NCBI GenBank assembly: GCA_028532985.1
Contig: JANCIK010000001.1
Coordinates: forward strand, 4,464,001-4,528,000
Direction: 5' to 3'
Length of the DNA stretch: 64,000 bases
Source of the DNA: Stropharia rugosoannulata
Lineage: Eukaryota > Basidiomycota > Agaricomycetes > Agaricales > Strophariaceae
Part shown: positions 53,599 to 64,000 of the stretch, piece by piece
Layout of the letters: each line of letters begins with the position of its first letter
Numbering within the stretch: the stretch's first letter is position 1
Translations under genes and position numbers: made by a program
Notes under the pieces: model-generated
What the model was told of the DNA's origin: nothing
The model's input: the letters and a program-made list of their open reading frames with translations, nothing else
Database searches by the model: none

Positions 53599-56500
53599 AA
53601 GAAAATGGCGGACTGCGCTTGAGTGCGAGCATAGTATGTGGGACATTGTTTATAGTATGAGTTGACGGGTAGTTGGGGTTACTCCACAGGACCCCTTCAT
53701 TGGATTCAGAAGTTGTGGATGAGGAGCTGCAGGAAACGGTTCAGGCACATGCATAATAATGTCGCAAGCCTTTCCCGTCTTCCTTGCGTCTCCCGTTCAA
53801 TTCTTCTCTGTACTAGACGGACCGGAGATTTTGGGTGAAAGTGACGGCTAGTTGAACTCACATGTACTCTACACCACTCCTGCAATGGCACTCTCTGACC
53901 AAGCCTCTTTCCCACTTTTCCCCGATTTTACTGGCATCACCCACGCACACGAGTATCTCCCGCAGCACCACAGTTCTTGTCCCTAGATGTGCTTTTACTA
54001 GTTGTTATTGGAATAATGCAATCGATGAAAATAAAAGACAACTTCCATATGAGAATCGATTCGTATCACTTCGCCACTCTCCGCGGCCGGTGCGGCCCGG
54101 CCGCAGCCACCCAAAGTTCTCTCTTTCCGCATCCCTCCTTGATCCCTCCAGCCCCGCCTGTGAATCCATGTGTCCCTGTTCGTCCATGTACCGCAACTGC
54201 AATGCTCTTAGCCCACGCCATGCCTCGCTCAGTCCCTTGCTTATGGTAAGTCAGTCGCTTCTAAGTTAGTTCTAACTCCTGCACGGACCCTAGGCTTGCC
54301 CCAGGCGGCTTTGGCAGTGCATACGCAACATTGCACTGTTCCTTCTCTCATGCATCACACATGTATGCATTCCCCCGCGCTCTCTGTGCTCTGTTCTCCC
54401 TGCCCTCCACTCTCCCTGGTACCCCGCGCCATCCGCCACCCACAAACCCCCCTTGCCAGCACGCCTGTTCTCCGTGCACCATTTGGGGGCCTGCGGAGCC
54501 TGCTTGCTCACTCAAGTGCTCATCAATCATCCCCTGCACATGTGTCTTCATAATTCGCTGCTGATTCGGTCTGTTGCTGCTGCTGGCGCAGATGATGATG
54601 CGTCTCGGATGCGTGGCGAGGCTTACTGCTCGACTACACTAGTACTCTCCTGCAGTGCATCCGCATACACGCTGAGTTTTTTATTGTGCTTTACTGTACA
54701 GCGCGACTTGAGTCCGAAAACGCGCTCTGCTCTGCTTGCCTCCTCCCTCTGCTTGCCTCCTCTTGCTTGAGCGCTCCTCGTCCTCGCGGAATGCCCCCCT
54801 CTCACAACTGTGCAACCTCTGTTGCCATCCACTAATACCCCCCATGGGTCTAGCAGGGACCCTTCGGCCCCGGCTCACGGTTGAGCCTTCCCTTTTGTAG
54901 CCTATATGTTGGTTCAAGCTCAGGAATCAATCAATCAACTCTGAAGCTTCCTGTGCCAACAGCCATTCCAGACTCCACTCCCCCGCCTGCCGAAAATTGC
55001 TTCGCTCTTCCGACCTACCAACGACGTCTCTACTTTCTCTGCCTGCCCGTCCGCGCATGTCTTTTTCTCCGATCTGCACACTCTCCCTGGTGGCTGGCAT
55101 GCTGTGTATTATACATAGTAGCAAAGTCTTTGTTCATAGTAAAGCCTTCGTGTCCTGCCCTTTCCTGGCAATGATGCTGGTGCACAGCGACTTGTGGCTT
55201 GTTGCTATGCGCGCGTCCTACCTGACTCGCGGCAGATAGGAGATTGGGTCTGATTATATGAATTTCTGTTCATTCCACTCTGCAGGGCCAACCAGCTGCC
55301 GACTTGTGTCATTCTGTGTGCATTCCACATCCTGGACTCCTTCCACATGAAGTGCTTCCTCGTGGTTTCATATCACTCCTCCTTTAGGAGTCTGTAAAGA
55401 TCTTGCTTAGGGCTGAACAGGCACTGGTCCAACTGTGATTCAAGAGTCTCAAATATCCGTAGCCAAGAGCTCGTGGTGAGCTCGCCGAGGGGACCCCAGT
55501 TGCGTGTAAGGGCCCGATGCACGACCTAGCGATGCTCCCGTGCAGCGCATCCCATGTCGTGCTGCGTGTTCCTCACTGCCGCTATTCTCCTGTGCTCTCG
55601 AGTTCCCCAATGCTTGCGATACGTCCACCTGGGACGAGTACGCCAGATGACTGCAGAAACAAGTAAAGGTGAGCACATTGCGCTGCTGAGCAAGAACGCG
55701 CAGGTTCTTACCCTTATACCAGGCTTTGCTTAACAACGCACAATATTTGAGCGGGCCCGAAATTCATGCCCTACTGCAGGGCGGGGGATAGGCGCACTTC
55801 CGCTCGGAAACACTGGAGACAGCTGAGAAGCGACCACCATGCCTGCGAACGACGGTACTTGCGAGTCGCTCACAGGGGTCCTCGTCCGCGGCAGATGTGC
55901 AGAACCCACGTCCAGGGACCCACCACTAACCGCGGCAGACGCAGAGTGAGCAGTTATCCTACGCCAACTTCTAATTGTATTTATCACCCATCTCCAGAGT
56001 CCGCACACACAGAAGAACCATGCCCGAGCCGTGTTTTGTGACGTTCAAGATAGTGCATTGCATGCAACAATGCCCTGGGCGACCTGACATGCCTAGGACG
56101 ACTCCCAATGTTGGCTTCTCAGCGAATGACGGCGCGGATGAGCCTGGAACAAGGAGAAGGAGCGGGCATACGCAGTCCCACGTGGGTCAGAGTGTCCCAG
56201 GTGCTAAGTTTTGTCGTCGTCGTAGATGGTGTAACGACCAATGGCATCAGGGTAATTGCATTGAATAAAACTTAGGTCAAGTTTTGTATCTGTACGGTCC
56301 CCCTCTCAAGTTCTGCGTGCGGCTCATGCTCTCTCTGCTCCACCCCAAGGTAGGTGAGGGAGCCAGTCGTCGCACATGTGGAGACAGATAGACGCTGCAT
56401 GATAATGGTCGCGATGGAACAGGTGCTAATTCATTCCGTACAACAGCCTACAAGATTATCTTCTCTCCAGAAACGTGCGCCAGCGGAAGCAAAGTGGAAG

Positions 56501-56620
56501 TCATGGGTACATTTACGTGTAATTTGGGTCACTACACGAGATACATTTGGACAAGCCAGAAGGAGACTATGTATGTACTGTACATGTACATGTACATGTC
56601 GCAGAAAAGAAAACAATGCA
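53599..56620. other. Gene-free region
   Basis: No gene recognised on either strand. GC-rich patches (GCGGCCGGTGCGGCCCGGCC near 54083) alternate with pyrimidine-rich sequence and give compositional open frames. The second copy of the dispersed repeat lies at its right end. Confidence 0.35.
56455..56620 (+). repeat. Diverged dispersed repeat, copy 2
   Basis: See copy 1 at 49380-49610 for the shared blocks. It contains a short GTACAT microsatellite (56580-56600) that partly matches the GTACAT/GCAGAAG series of copy 1. Confidence 0.45.
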
Positions 56621-59317
56621 TCACTTGGCAACCGCTGCGATGTAATTATTGACTCCAGTTTGGACATTTGTCCAGTTATTGATGACCTGTGGCCGTAAAG
56701 CATCCAAAATGACAGGACCGGTTGGGCCACTCAGAACGCTGTAGAACGTGTTCAGGTTGGACAAGGCCGTGGTTATATTAGCCCATATAAGCGAGACCGA
56801 AGAGAGGCTGTCTGCAATGGCTGTACAGAACGGGAGCAGACTTGGTAACAAACACAGTCAGCCACAGAGATACAGCCATTTTTAGTGCGGCGAGGTAGTA
56901 CTTACTCTTGGAGACGAGCTTTGGTGTTCTTAGCGTTGGTGATTGACCCTTGCAGTTCATTTATGGCAACTGTGATCTAAATGGACATCAGAGGGGGCTG
57001 TTATATCATGTAGTGAAGAGCTCTAACCTTGGATGCAGATATAGCCTCATAAACGGTAAGGGCCCCAAGCGCAGCTTGTAAATGGGAGAAAAATATAGGT
57101 CATCCTGTGAAACTGGGACTTTCCGTGCTTGTTTCAACTTACCTCCTGCACCAAGGGCAACTAGCATGCCCACACCCGGCAAAAAGACAGCAGCAGTGAA
57201 CGCAATAAAGGCCCCAAAGGCCGCAAGAATTGCGTACATAGTCATCTTCTTTTGCTGCTCGGTCAGATCGTCAATGCTGTTGGACCACCTACAAAAGATA
57301 CGTCAGTCAGCTTATATGCATTGAAAAAATAATATTTAAAGAATAAGTGGCCTACATACTTTGTAATATTCTCGTCACACTCGGCTATCAGCTTGTTGAC
57401 CAGGTTAATGACGTTGTCCCATTCGTTCTTTACTTCGGTGCTGCGAATATTTGTGAGCCTAACCTGGATATGAAGTACGTATTTTAACCTTGAAGAACTT
57501 ACGAACGCGCGGAAAGCGCGGCAGCTTGTGCCTGGTATTGTGTGACAAGGGGCGCATTGGTCTGGAGGAAGACACTCATTTTCAGATCAGTATCCGACGC
57601 CTTACTGTCAGGGACGACAGTCGGAAGCAGGGTAATCTGGAGAGCGGCGTATGCGCCTAGGTTGCGCGTAACTGGAAGGGTGTCTTGCTGAAGAGTGGTG
57701 TATTTGTTCCGATAAAAGTTCATTACCGTGTACAAGTTAGAGTCGGACCCGTCGACAGGACTGGTACACTTGTACTGGTCGAGGAAAGGCTGGGAAAGCA
57801 GATTCTAATACGCACACAGCATAATTAGTGGTTGATATAATCTGATTTCATGCGACCACACTTGCATTGAATTGATCGATGACACGCCCAGTGTCGTCAG
57901 CCAGTTTTTCCAGTTTCTGCTGAGTGTCTCCCGGGGGGCTACATGTACACAATAAGAATGGATTGAACGGGTCGAAACAAAAACACGTACCCAAGAACGG
58001 CCTCCACAATATCGCTGTCGCTGTCGCTAAACAAATGTAGTATAAAGAGTAAGTCATAAATGTCATCTAATCGTGCATCCTTTCTTTACTCGCCTGGCTA
58101 ACTTCAGCACCTCGTCACTTTTAAGGCTGAAGGACGCAAACAGCGCTTCCCTGCCGTGTTGCGCAGCCAATTTATGCAAGGCAATCTCTGCCTGGCTGAT
58201 AGGGACCTTGGGGATAGCGTTAAACTTGGCAGAGAGTATACGATGCGCTTGAGCAGACTTCAATGTCACATTCGGGACGCCTGCAGTAGGTTTCTGCAAG
58301 GCCTCAATGTAGGCTTGCGCGTCGGAAGATACGGACGCCCATGCGTTAGTCACCTGCGTTGCCTGCGCTGGTGGGACAACCTCGGTGCTGTCCGAGATAG
58401 GCTCCATGCGCGCGGCCACGTCGTCCCACGCATCCAGAAGATTGCGCGACGCGGCGGTCACTGTCTTCAGGGCGTTACTCAAGGTGACGAAGCGGGCCTT
58501 GAGATCAGATGTTCTGTTGCGGAGGCCCTGCAGACTTGAGATAATTTTCTGGAGCCGGAACTGATCGTCCCAGAGAGTCTTGAACGAGCCGGTAATGGTG
58601 CTGATTGTCACACCAAGAATACTTGCGATTTGGACGTCCGAGGCCTCTGCAGTAGATGCAAGTTTGTACAGAGTCTATAATTCCGTTTTAAGTTTAATAG
58701 AGAGCCCTAGACAGATAATGAATAAGGTCTATTTACCTTGAAAACTTCCCATAACGTTGCGATGATGTTCTTACTCTCGAGCGCCGCGCTCTGCTGGTCT
58801 ATCTGATCGTTGAGCTGCTTGAGCGACGCCGTGAGGGTGTCAATGCGGTCATCGACCGAAGAAATATAATTCGTAAACTGCGGTGAATCAGCGCTTGGTT
58901 CAGTTTTGAATCGATAATGTGGTTTTAGCATGGGCGTACATCCACGAAGAACTGCTGGTTTGATTCCGACTCGGCCCGGGCATGGTCCGCGTACTCTTGC
59001 GCAACCGGCTGCATGGTCGCGACGAGAAGCTTGACACTGAGCGAGCCCACGAGGGCAGAGAGTGTCGCGTCATAGCTGATGACTTTACGCGCTAGGTCGA
59101 TGTCGATGTTGGACAGGGTGGCAAGCCGATTGTTGCCGTCGGTGACGAGAGAGAGAAGGTTGGTAGTGCTGGCATCGTCGATGTTGATGACCTCGAGATG
59201 CGGGAATACGAGCAAGTCGTTGAACGCGAGACGAGCAGTGACGTAGTCCGGGGCAAAACTCGACAGGGAGTCGAGCTTGGTAGCAGGACCAAGAGCGGTT
59301 ACAAAGTTCAAAGACAT
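56621..59317 (-). CDS. Long helical protein resembling alpha-helical pore-forming proteins, 699 residues
   Basis: Eleven exons by eye: 59317-58940, 58877-58737, 58674-58094, 58026-57991, 57938-57860, 57804-57503, 57458-57360, 57288-57143, 57074-57028, 56976-56906 and 56840-56621. They sum to 2100 nt and keep frame. The third intron uses a GC-AG donor (CAG then GCGAGT). It starts MSLNFVTALGPATKLDSLSS, with no signal peptide. Nearly the whole protein is amphipathic helix (VDDRIDTLTASLKQLNDQID, FNAIPKVPISQAEIALHKLA, QKLEKLADDTGRVIDQFN). A single long hydrophobic block lies near residue 570 (YAILAAFGAFIAFTAAVFLP, then GVGMLVALGAGAALGAL), flanked by charged helices. That layout is typical of soluble helical pore formers (ClyA/HBL/XaxA-like), where the block is the membrane-inserting head. 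The assignment rests on layout, not on recognised motifs; a structural or other helical-bundle role is possible. Confidence 0.6.
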
Positions 59318-60518
59318 GATACAGAGAAGATTGATTTGCTGGGGCTCGAAGTAGTACAGGTGGGGCTGTATCTGAAGGCCCACTTGTACGCTCTGGTATT
59401 TAGGCACTTGACGTTTGCATATTAATTCCCTCACCATCAGGTTTTTACTGGGAGGAAGATAGCCAATGATTTTTTTTTGGCTAATGCAGCCCAGGCTTCC
59501 CTTTGTTTTTCAGATTTATTTGACATGTACACTAATTCAAAGTATATTCGTTGCTTCTGGATGTTTCCCATAGAGTTTTCATTGCGACAAAAATGCATTT
59601 CAGCGTTATCAGTGCTCTGCTGACCGTAATCAGTATTCTTACTCCACATAAGACCGCCATACATGCACGCCTAACTATGCTTGAGCCACTGAAGCTTGAG
59701 CGCAAGGCGTCATCATGCCTCGACTGAGACAATATTTGAATGTAATATCATTCAAATTTTGTGTTAGCCGAGAGCCTGTCCCAATACTTGCGACTAAGCA
59801 GTGATTGCGATGCCGCTCAAGTGCGGCGAACCAATTGCGAAAAACGTTCCATCCATGCCGTGACGTGCCGCAGGGTGTGGCAGCAGCTGGCAACAAGCTG
59901 GTCCTTCCGAGAAGCACTGTTGCACCAGGGGGTGGTGGACTCTGTTAGCAGGGCTTGTGCACATTAGAACATGCTAATAAGAAGACTTCTTGCACACATG
60001 TTCTGTGCTAGTTAGCTAAGTATGTGCACAGAAGTGGTTGCATTAGGTGGTATTTGATCAACACTGCCCAGCGGTAATAAACGGCAAGGCAATGCCGTGT
60101 CCCGCCATGGTTCATGCTGTGTCCGTGCCGATGAAGCATGTTTTACAGTAAAAAAAGCTGTGCAAAGGTCAGTGTGAGGTCAGTGTGGCTTGGCAGTAAG
60201 TCAGTGTGTTTTGATACACTGACCATGCACTGACCCACTGGCCACACTGACCGACACACTGCCTTTTCTATTTGCCCCTATGACAGCCCACACTGCTCGT
60301 CACACTGCTTTTTCTCTTTGCCCTTTTTGGAGTATGGTCTCAGCTATTTTCAAAAATTTCTTCGTCCACTGGGCTTGGGACACGGGACAAAGCACCGATT
60401 TCATCCACGTACATGGCCCTTGGGACATGGGACGGACGAAACATTTAAAATGGTACAGTATACGCTTTATATTTGATATACTTGATATCCCACCCCCTAG
60501 TTTGTATGCGGTTTACTA
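59318..60518. other. Intergenic region with a hairpin-forming repeat
   Basis: Promoter of the 59317 gene at the left. Short frames at 59437-59967 have no support. The main structure is the inverted repeat at 60166-60255. The remainder is featureless to me. Confidence 0.4.
60166..60255. repeat. Nested inverted repeat (MITE-like hairpin)
   Basis: GGTCAGTGTGGC at 60178-60189 is the exact reverse complement of GCCACACTGACC at 60241-60252. Inside lies a smaller hairpin, TCAGTGT...ACACTGA (about 60201-60222). The word CAGTGTG/CACACTG recurs about nine times between 60166 and 60308. Confidence 0.65.
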
Positions 60519-61811
60519 CTAAATAAGTGCGTCTATTAACATAAGTACCCTTGGCCCCAACGCATCCAATTCAACTTGCCGTCTGCGCTTCATCTTCTCC
60601 GACACAGACCATTGACCTGGAGCCATTCCCAGACTCTGACATAATGCATCATACACAAGTATTTCTGGGCGTACACGAATTCCCGGGCGGTGGGAGCTGA
60701 GGCTAGCCAACATTGTTGCGTACTGCCCCCTGTAGAGAATCTCGAGATCTTGGTGACTAGCGCCTAGCGTACATGCTGTGTTGTTGAGTTCCATGTCTTG
60801 ATGCTCAAGGCAAGCATCGAGCCAATCAGCAGCGACATGGACTGGGGCGTCCGTCATGAGAAGGGCGAGCTCGGCAGCAGCGGTTACGAATGCAGTGCCT
60901 AGGCCGGAGTAATAATGTCTACATTCTCGTGTAAACAGGCTCCTGAGCGTTTTTGCGGGTCGGGGCCAAAAAACGCTCTGTTGCTCGAATTTGCTAATCA
61001 TGCCTTTCGTGTGCAGATTACAGATAATGGTGGATGGCCTGAGCCCTTTGTTGCGCGCCAGGACTCCCGCGGCTATGCACATTCCCCGCGCATCAACTCC
61101 ATCCATAAGCATTGGGCGTGGAGAAAGAAGATATGCAGGGGCAGATAGAATACCCCGGCTGCAGCGTCTTTGAAAGCCTGTAATTTCTCCCCAGAGTAGT
61201 GAGACGGGTTGGCCTGAAATGATTGGCTGATAAACTCCATGTCTCGCCTTGCTTTGCGCAGCTGGAAGGATGTCGTATGTATTTATGGACGCTGTGGATG
61301 ATGCGAGGATGTCTGTCGGGTCATAATATATCTTCGTTGGGCGAAAAAGCGAGGGTAATTGGCTGAACCTTTCAACCGGGTGAATCGTTACCATCCCATG
61401 TGCCAGTGTGTTAAGGTGCTTCCAATCTTCTGCATCGCCGATGTATGAGACAAGATCACACCTGATCGCAGTCCGTGATGGCCCGCTCCATGCCTTCCAT
61501 CGCAACAAAAGATACTTTCTATTGACATACGCCGGGAGCACGTAGTTGAACAAGGTCAATAGGATTGAAGTGAGGACTGCCAAAGCAATGGTTGATGTAT
61601 ATCCCTCGATCACCTGAGGAAGTTGTCGGAAAAGCACGATCTTCATTGCCATGAACCACATAAACATGATACATGAAATACTAATGTGGTGTTCAATGGT
61701 TGAGATTCGCAGGCGAAGTGTCCATAGATGCTGATTTTCCATGTAGCCTGTGATCTTGAAGACAAACGTCATGACAAGGAGAGGAACCAGTAATATGTCA
61801 AGATCATCCAT
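60519..61811 (-). CDS. Multi-pass membrane protein, paralogue of the 62380 gene
   Basis: Intron-less ORF of 430 residues starting MDDLDILLVPLLVMTFVFKI. The N-terminal 110 residues hold three to four hydrophobic segments (FVF..., ISCIMFMWFMAMKIVLF, STIALAVLTSILLTLFNYVL). The rest is soluble. It shares with the divergent neighbour at 62380 the blocks WSGPSRTAI/WTGPSRTGI, YDPTDIL/EDPTDIL, SLLWGE followed by GF, GVLARNKGL/GILGRNKGL, a trailing FWPRP/WYPRP and AAAELALL/AAVELSLI, in the same order. I know of no function for this fungal family. The shorter N-terminus compared with the paralogue (no signal-like leader) may be real or reflect a missing exon. Confidence 0.75.
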   Translation of the reverse strand: MDDLDILLVPLLVMTFVFKITGYMENQHLWTLRLRISTIEHHISISCIMFMWFMAMKIVLFRQLPQVIEGYTSTIALAVLTSILLTLFNYVLPAYVNRKYLLLRWKAWSGPSRTAIRCDLVSYIGDAEDWKHLNTLAHGMVTIHPVERFSQLPSLFRPTKIYYDPTDILASSTASINTYDILPAAQSKARHGVYQPIISGQPVSLLWGEITGFQRRCSRGILSAPAYLLSPRPMLMDGVDARGMCIAAGVLARNKGLRPSTIICNLHTKGMISKFEQQSVFWPRPAKTLRSLFTRECRHYYSGLGTAFVTAAAELALLMTDAPVHVAADWLDACLEHQDMELNNTACTLGASHQDLEILYRGQYATMLASLSSHRPGIRVRPEILVYDALCQSLGMAPGQWSVSEKMKRRRQVELDALGPRVLMLIDALI

Positions 61812-62379
61812 TCCTAGCTGACGGATGACGCAGGATAATCGATAAGGTCTAGGTGGAATTGAACGGTTAGCAGAGATCGGGGGTGTATGTCAAGCATGCT
61901 GCACAAATGCTGCGTGTGATTGGCATGCTTTGATTACGTCAGTATGATCGTTGTCTCCATCTCCGCCATAGCCTTCCGAAGCCCTGTTCATAACATCTGC
62001 TACGCTGTGCGATCATGCCACCGAAGCATGTTAAATAGGTAGGAAAGTCTGCTTTTCCATACATAGATGTAGGGGTTCAACGCTCGAGCTTTGAAATGTT
62101 TTAAACCTATGCCCTCTGCATATACTTATTATAAACACATTGCTGACATGGCTCTCTAAAACTCAACTAGATGTCGGACTGGACAAATTTGGGGCTTTAA
62201 ATAGAATATCTGATGCACAGCAACTGCGCTGTGCTCTATTGTACTTAAACAATTAACTTGTATTCGACTTCACCATAAATAAACTCACCGGATCGATAAG
62301 AGAAAAGTCGGCCAACATTATTCAGTCATATAAATTAAACAGTGTACCTCTGAGCTCGCACTACCGAAGCCTGATTAAC
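61812..62379. promoter_or_regulatory. Shared divergent promoter region
   Basis: 568 bp between the two divergent paralogues. It includes TTATAAACACATT near 62129 and TATAAATTAAA near 62329, about 50 bp upstream of the plus-strand start at 62380. It likely drives both genes. Confidence 0.4.
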
Positions 62380-63912
62380 ATGTTACCACTAGCTTTATCA
62401 ATGTACCTCATTACTGCTACCAACGCGCTCCCTGTACCAGTCGGAAATGGTGCCCCCCAGTTCCTGTTATTGAACTCCACCGCTCAAATTGCACTCCTTT
62501 GGAGTTCTATATCTCTGGCTGTCATCACATCGTTCCTGCAAGGACTCATCACCACCATTGTCGCAATTTCCGAGGACCAGGGCATGTGGACATTCCGTTT
62601 CCGGATTGCCCTCCACGAGCACATGTGGTGGACGGCGGTGTCTTTGATGCTCTGCACATCATTTGTTCTCATAGTCATCTCTTTCCTTGCGGGGAACAGC
62701 AGTGACTCCCTAGGTGTACTCACCCTGTCGACAGCTACAGCAATTGCTATTGTGCGGTACACTATTCCAGCATGGCGCAATCGCGTCTATGTTCGTCTTC
62801 GCTGGCTGTCCTGGACAGGCCCAAGCCGTACGGGAATTCAGAAGAGTATGACAGAATACTGTGGAAGTGCTGCCGACTGGAAACGCTTACAGCTACTTCC
62901 ACGCAAGACGCTTACAGAGCCAAATATGTCTGATAAGTGGGGCGGGACGCTAGTCTCACGCACGGGCATATGGGAAGACCCAACAGACATACTCAGCGGA
63001 TTATCCCCAGATGAGGACAATGATTCAGAAAAGGCCTCAATCGATACGCCTCAGGCGCGAATATTTAGTGACGGATACTCCAACGATAAACGCATATCGT
63101 TACTCTGGGGTGAGAAGGAAGGGTTTCGCAGACGTATCTCTAGAGCAATCGGTAGCGTACCCAGTAGCCTTCGACAATCTATCCCGTCCACGTTTGATGG
63201 ATTTGGCGGTACTGGTCTCTGCCTTGCAATGGGGATCCTGGGGCGTAACAAAGGACTAAACGCATCAGAGCTCGTGTACCGCATTTTCCTTCCCTCAAGA
63301 AATGCTCAGAATGAGGGCCTACGCAAGCCAAATTATAGGATTATTGCAGAGCTGGAAAGCACATCGGCCTGGTATCCGCGCCCAAACAAAGTGATGCGCT
63401 CGTTTTATCAGAAGGTTATGGAAGAGCAATATTCTCTCTTTGGGGCAGAGTATGTTGCCGCTGCCGTTGAGCTCTCGCTGATCCTCCTGGACTGTCCAGC
63501 AGACGTGTGTATGTGGTGGCTGAAACACGGATTGGAGCAACAGTCGATCGAGGTCAATCACACGCTTTCCAGGGCTAAATTTTCCACAGAAAAAAAGCCC
63601 GCTGATGATGCTCAACTACGAGTACTTTACCGCGCAAGCTACACATCCATGATCCTATCAATCAATTACTTCGATCGGAACCAAGCTGATAGCGACGTCT
63701 ATGTAAGGCGCCCCGATCTGAGCTGCTTCGCGTGTCTATGGTCCGCCGAGGTTGGAAGTGCGCCACACTGGTGGAAGGACCCATGGGTTAAAGAAAGGCT
63801 TACAAAGGAAGCAAAAGGACTTCGAGATGGATGGCAGATACCGGCCAGCTGGCTGCTAGGACTCGATGGTCTGGCCCCTGCTCTAGATATCACCAGATGG
63901 CCGCAGTGGTAG
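62380..63912 (+). CDS. Multi-pass membrane protein, paralogue of the 60519 gene
   Basis: Intron-less ORF of 510 residues. The start MLPLALSMYLITATNALPVP looks like a signal peptide or first membrane helix. Hydrophobic segments follow (AQIALLWSSISLAVITSFLQ, AVSLMLCTSFVLIVISFLAG, GVLTLSTATAIAIVRYTI), then a large soluble domain with WTGPSRTGIQ, EDPTDILSGL, SLLWGEKEGFRRRISRAI, LGRNKGLNAS, SAWYPRPNKVMRSF and YVAAAVELSLILLDCP, colinear with the 430-residue neighbour. The C-terminal 60 residues (WLLGLDGLAPALDITRWPQW) are extra relative to the partner. Function unknown; a duplicated divergent pair suggests local tandem inversion-duplication and perhaps co-regulation. Confidence 0.78.
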   Translation: MLPLALSMYLITATNALPVPVGNGAPQFLLLNSTAQIALLWSSISLAVITSFLQGLITTIVAISEDQGMWTFRFRIALHEHMWWTAVSLMLCTSFVLIVISFLAGNSSDSLGVLTLSTATAIAIVRYTIPAWRNRVYVRLRWLSWTGPSRTGIQKSMTEYCGSAADWKRLQLLPRKTLTEPNMSDKWGGTLVSRTGIWEDPTDILSGLSPDEDNDSEKASIDTPQARIFSDGYSNDKRISLLWGEKEGFRRRISRAIGSVPSSLRQSIPSTFDGFGGTGLCLAMGILGRNKGLNASELVYRIFLPSRNAQNEGLRKPNYRIIAELESTSAWYPRPNKVMRSFYQKVMEEQYSLFGAEYVAAAVELSLILLDCPADVCMWWLKHGLEQQSIEVNHTLSRAKFSTEKKPADDAQLRVLYRASYTSMILSINYFDRNQADSDVYVRRPDLSCFACLWSAEVGSAPHWWKDPWVKERLTKEAKGLRDGWQIPASWLLGLDGLAPALDITRWPQW

Positions 63913-64000
63913 ATACTTCTCAGTGCGAGGGACAGAACTTTGGTTGTTTGATTCTGTTTTTGCCTACTTTTATGGCGGTCCGTTTGCACTTTTATTCCGA

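Overview
The window looks like nuclear DNA of a basidiomycete fungus, most likely an agaricomycete (order not determinable from what I can see). The reasons are dense short introns of about 50-80 bp with GT-AG ends and CTRAY-type branch sites; a Plavaka transposase, a KDZ transposase with its CxC2 cysteine cluster, a DUF6532-type protein and a NACHT NTPase, all typical of agaricomycetes; and a Ty3/gypsy LTR retrotransposon. I saw no rRNA, tRNA or CRISPR.

Layout. 1-3123: Plavaka DNA transposase (minus), cut by the window edge and carrying two in-frame TGA codons. About 3900-4340: decayed M50B-like membrane peptidase. 5007-5429: small coiled-coil gene. 5769-8591: eleven-exon DUF6532-type gene. 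About 9.2-23.4 kb: what I read as one large KDZ (Kyakuja/Dileera/Zisupton) DNA transposon. It holds the transposase (16178-11388, minus, interrupted by a roughly 0.93 kb insertion and a TGA), four passenger genes (9259-11181 minus, 16444-18930 plus, 18996-19506 minus, 19692-22611 plus) and a repeat-rich right flank. 23.4-29.0 kb: gene-poor, with a satellite of about 311-bp units. 29004-44817: complete Ty3/gypsy element oriented on the minus strand, with 1.2-kb LTRs, PBS, PPT, gag, protease ORF and pol. Unusually it carries a 5.5-kb module of intron-containing genes running antisense to gag-pol (30765-36148). 44.8-51.2 kb: mostly non-coding, with two small genes and a 34-bp perfect palindrome. 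51342-53598: NACHT NTPase. 53.6-56.6 kb: non-coding. 56621-59317 (minus): eleven-exon gene for a 699-residue helical protein that resembles alpha-helical pore formers in layout. 60519-61811 (minus) and 62380-63912 (plus): a divergent pair of paralogous membrane proteins.

Two themes tie the mobile parts together. First, each big element is sprinkled, in coding and non-coding DNA on both strands, with its own short CpG-rich word: TCGCCGA/TCGGCGA in the KDZ element, TGCGCGCA/GTGCGCGC in the gypsy element. Each also encodes a passenger protein with a C-x2-C-R...P-C cysteine half-cluster. I propose, as inference only, element-encoded DNA-binding factors that recognise these words, by analogy with plant VANDAL anti-silencing proteins. 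Second, nearly all the decay I can see (five in-frame TGA codons where CGA would fit, the two LTR substitutions, and most differences between tandem repeat copies) is of the CpG to TpG/CpA type, as expected if these elements are cytosine-methylated.

Splice junctions were inferred by eye from consensus sites and reading frame. Where a junction does not keep frame I say so.
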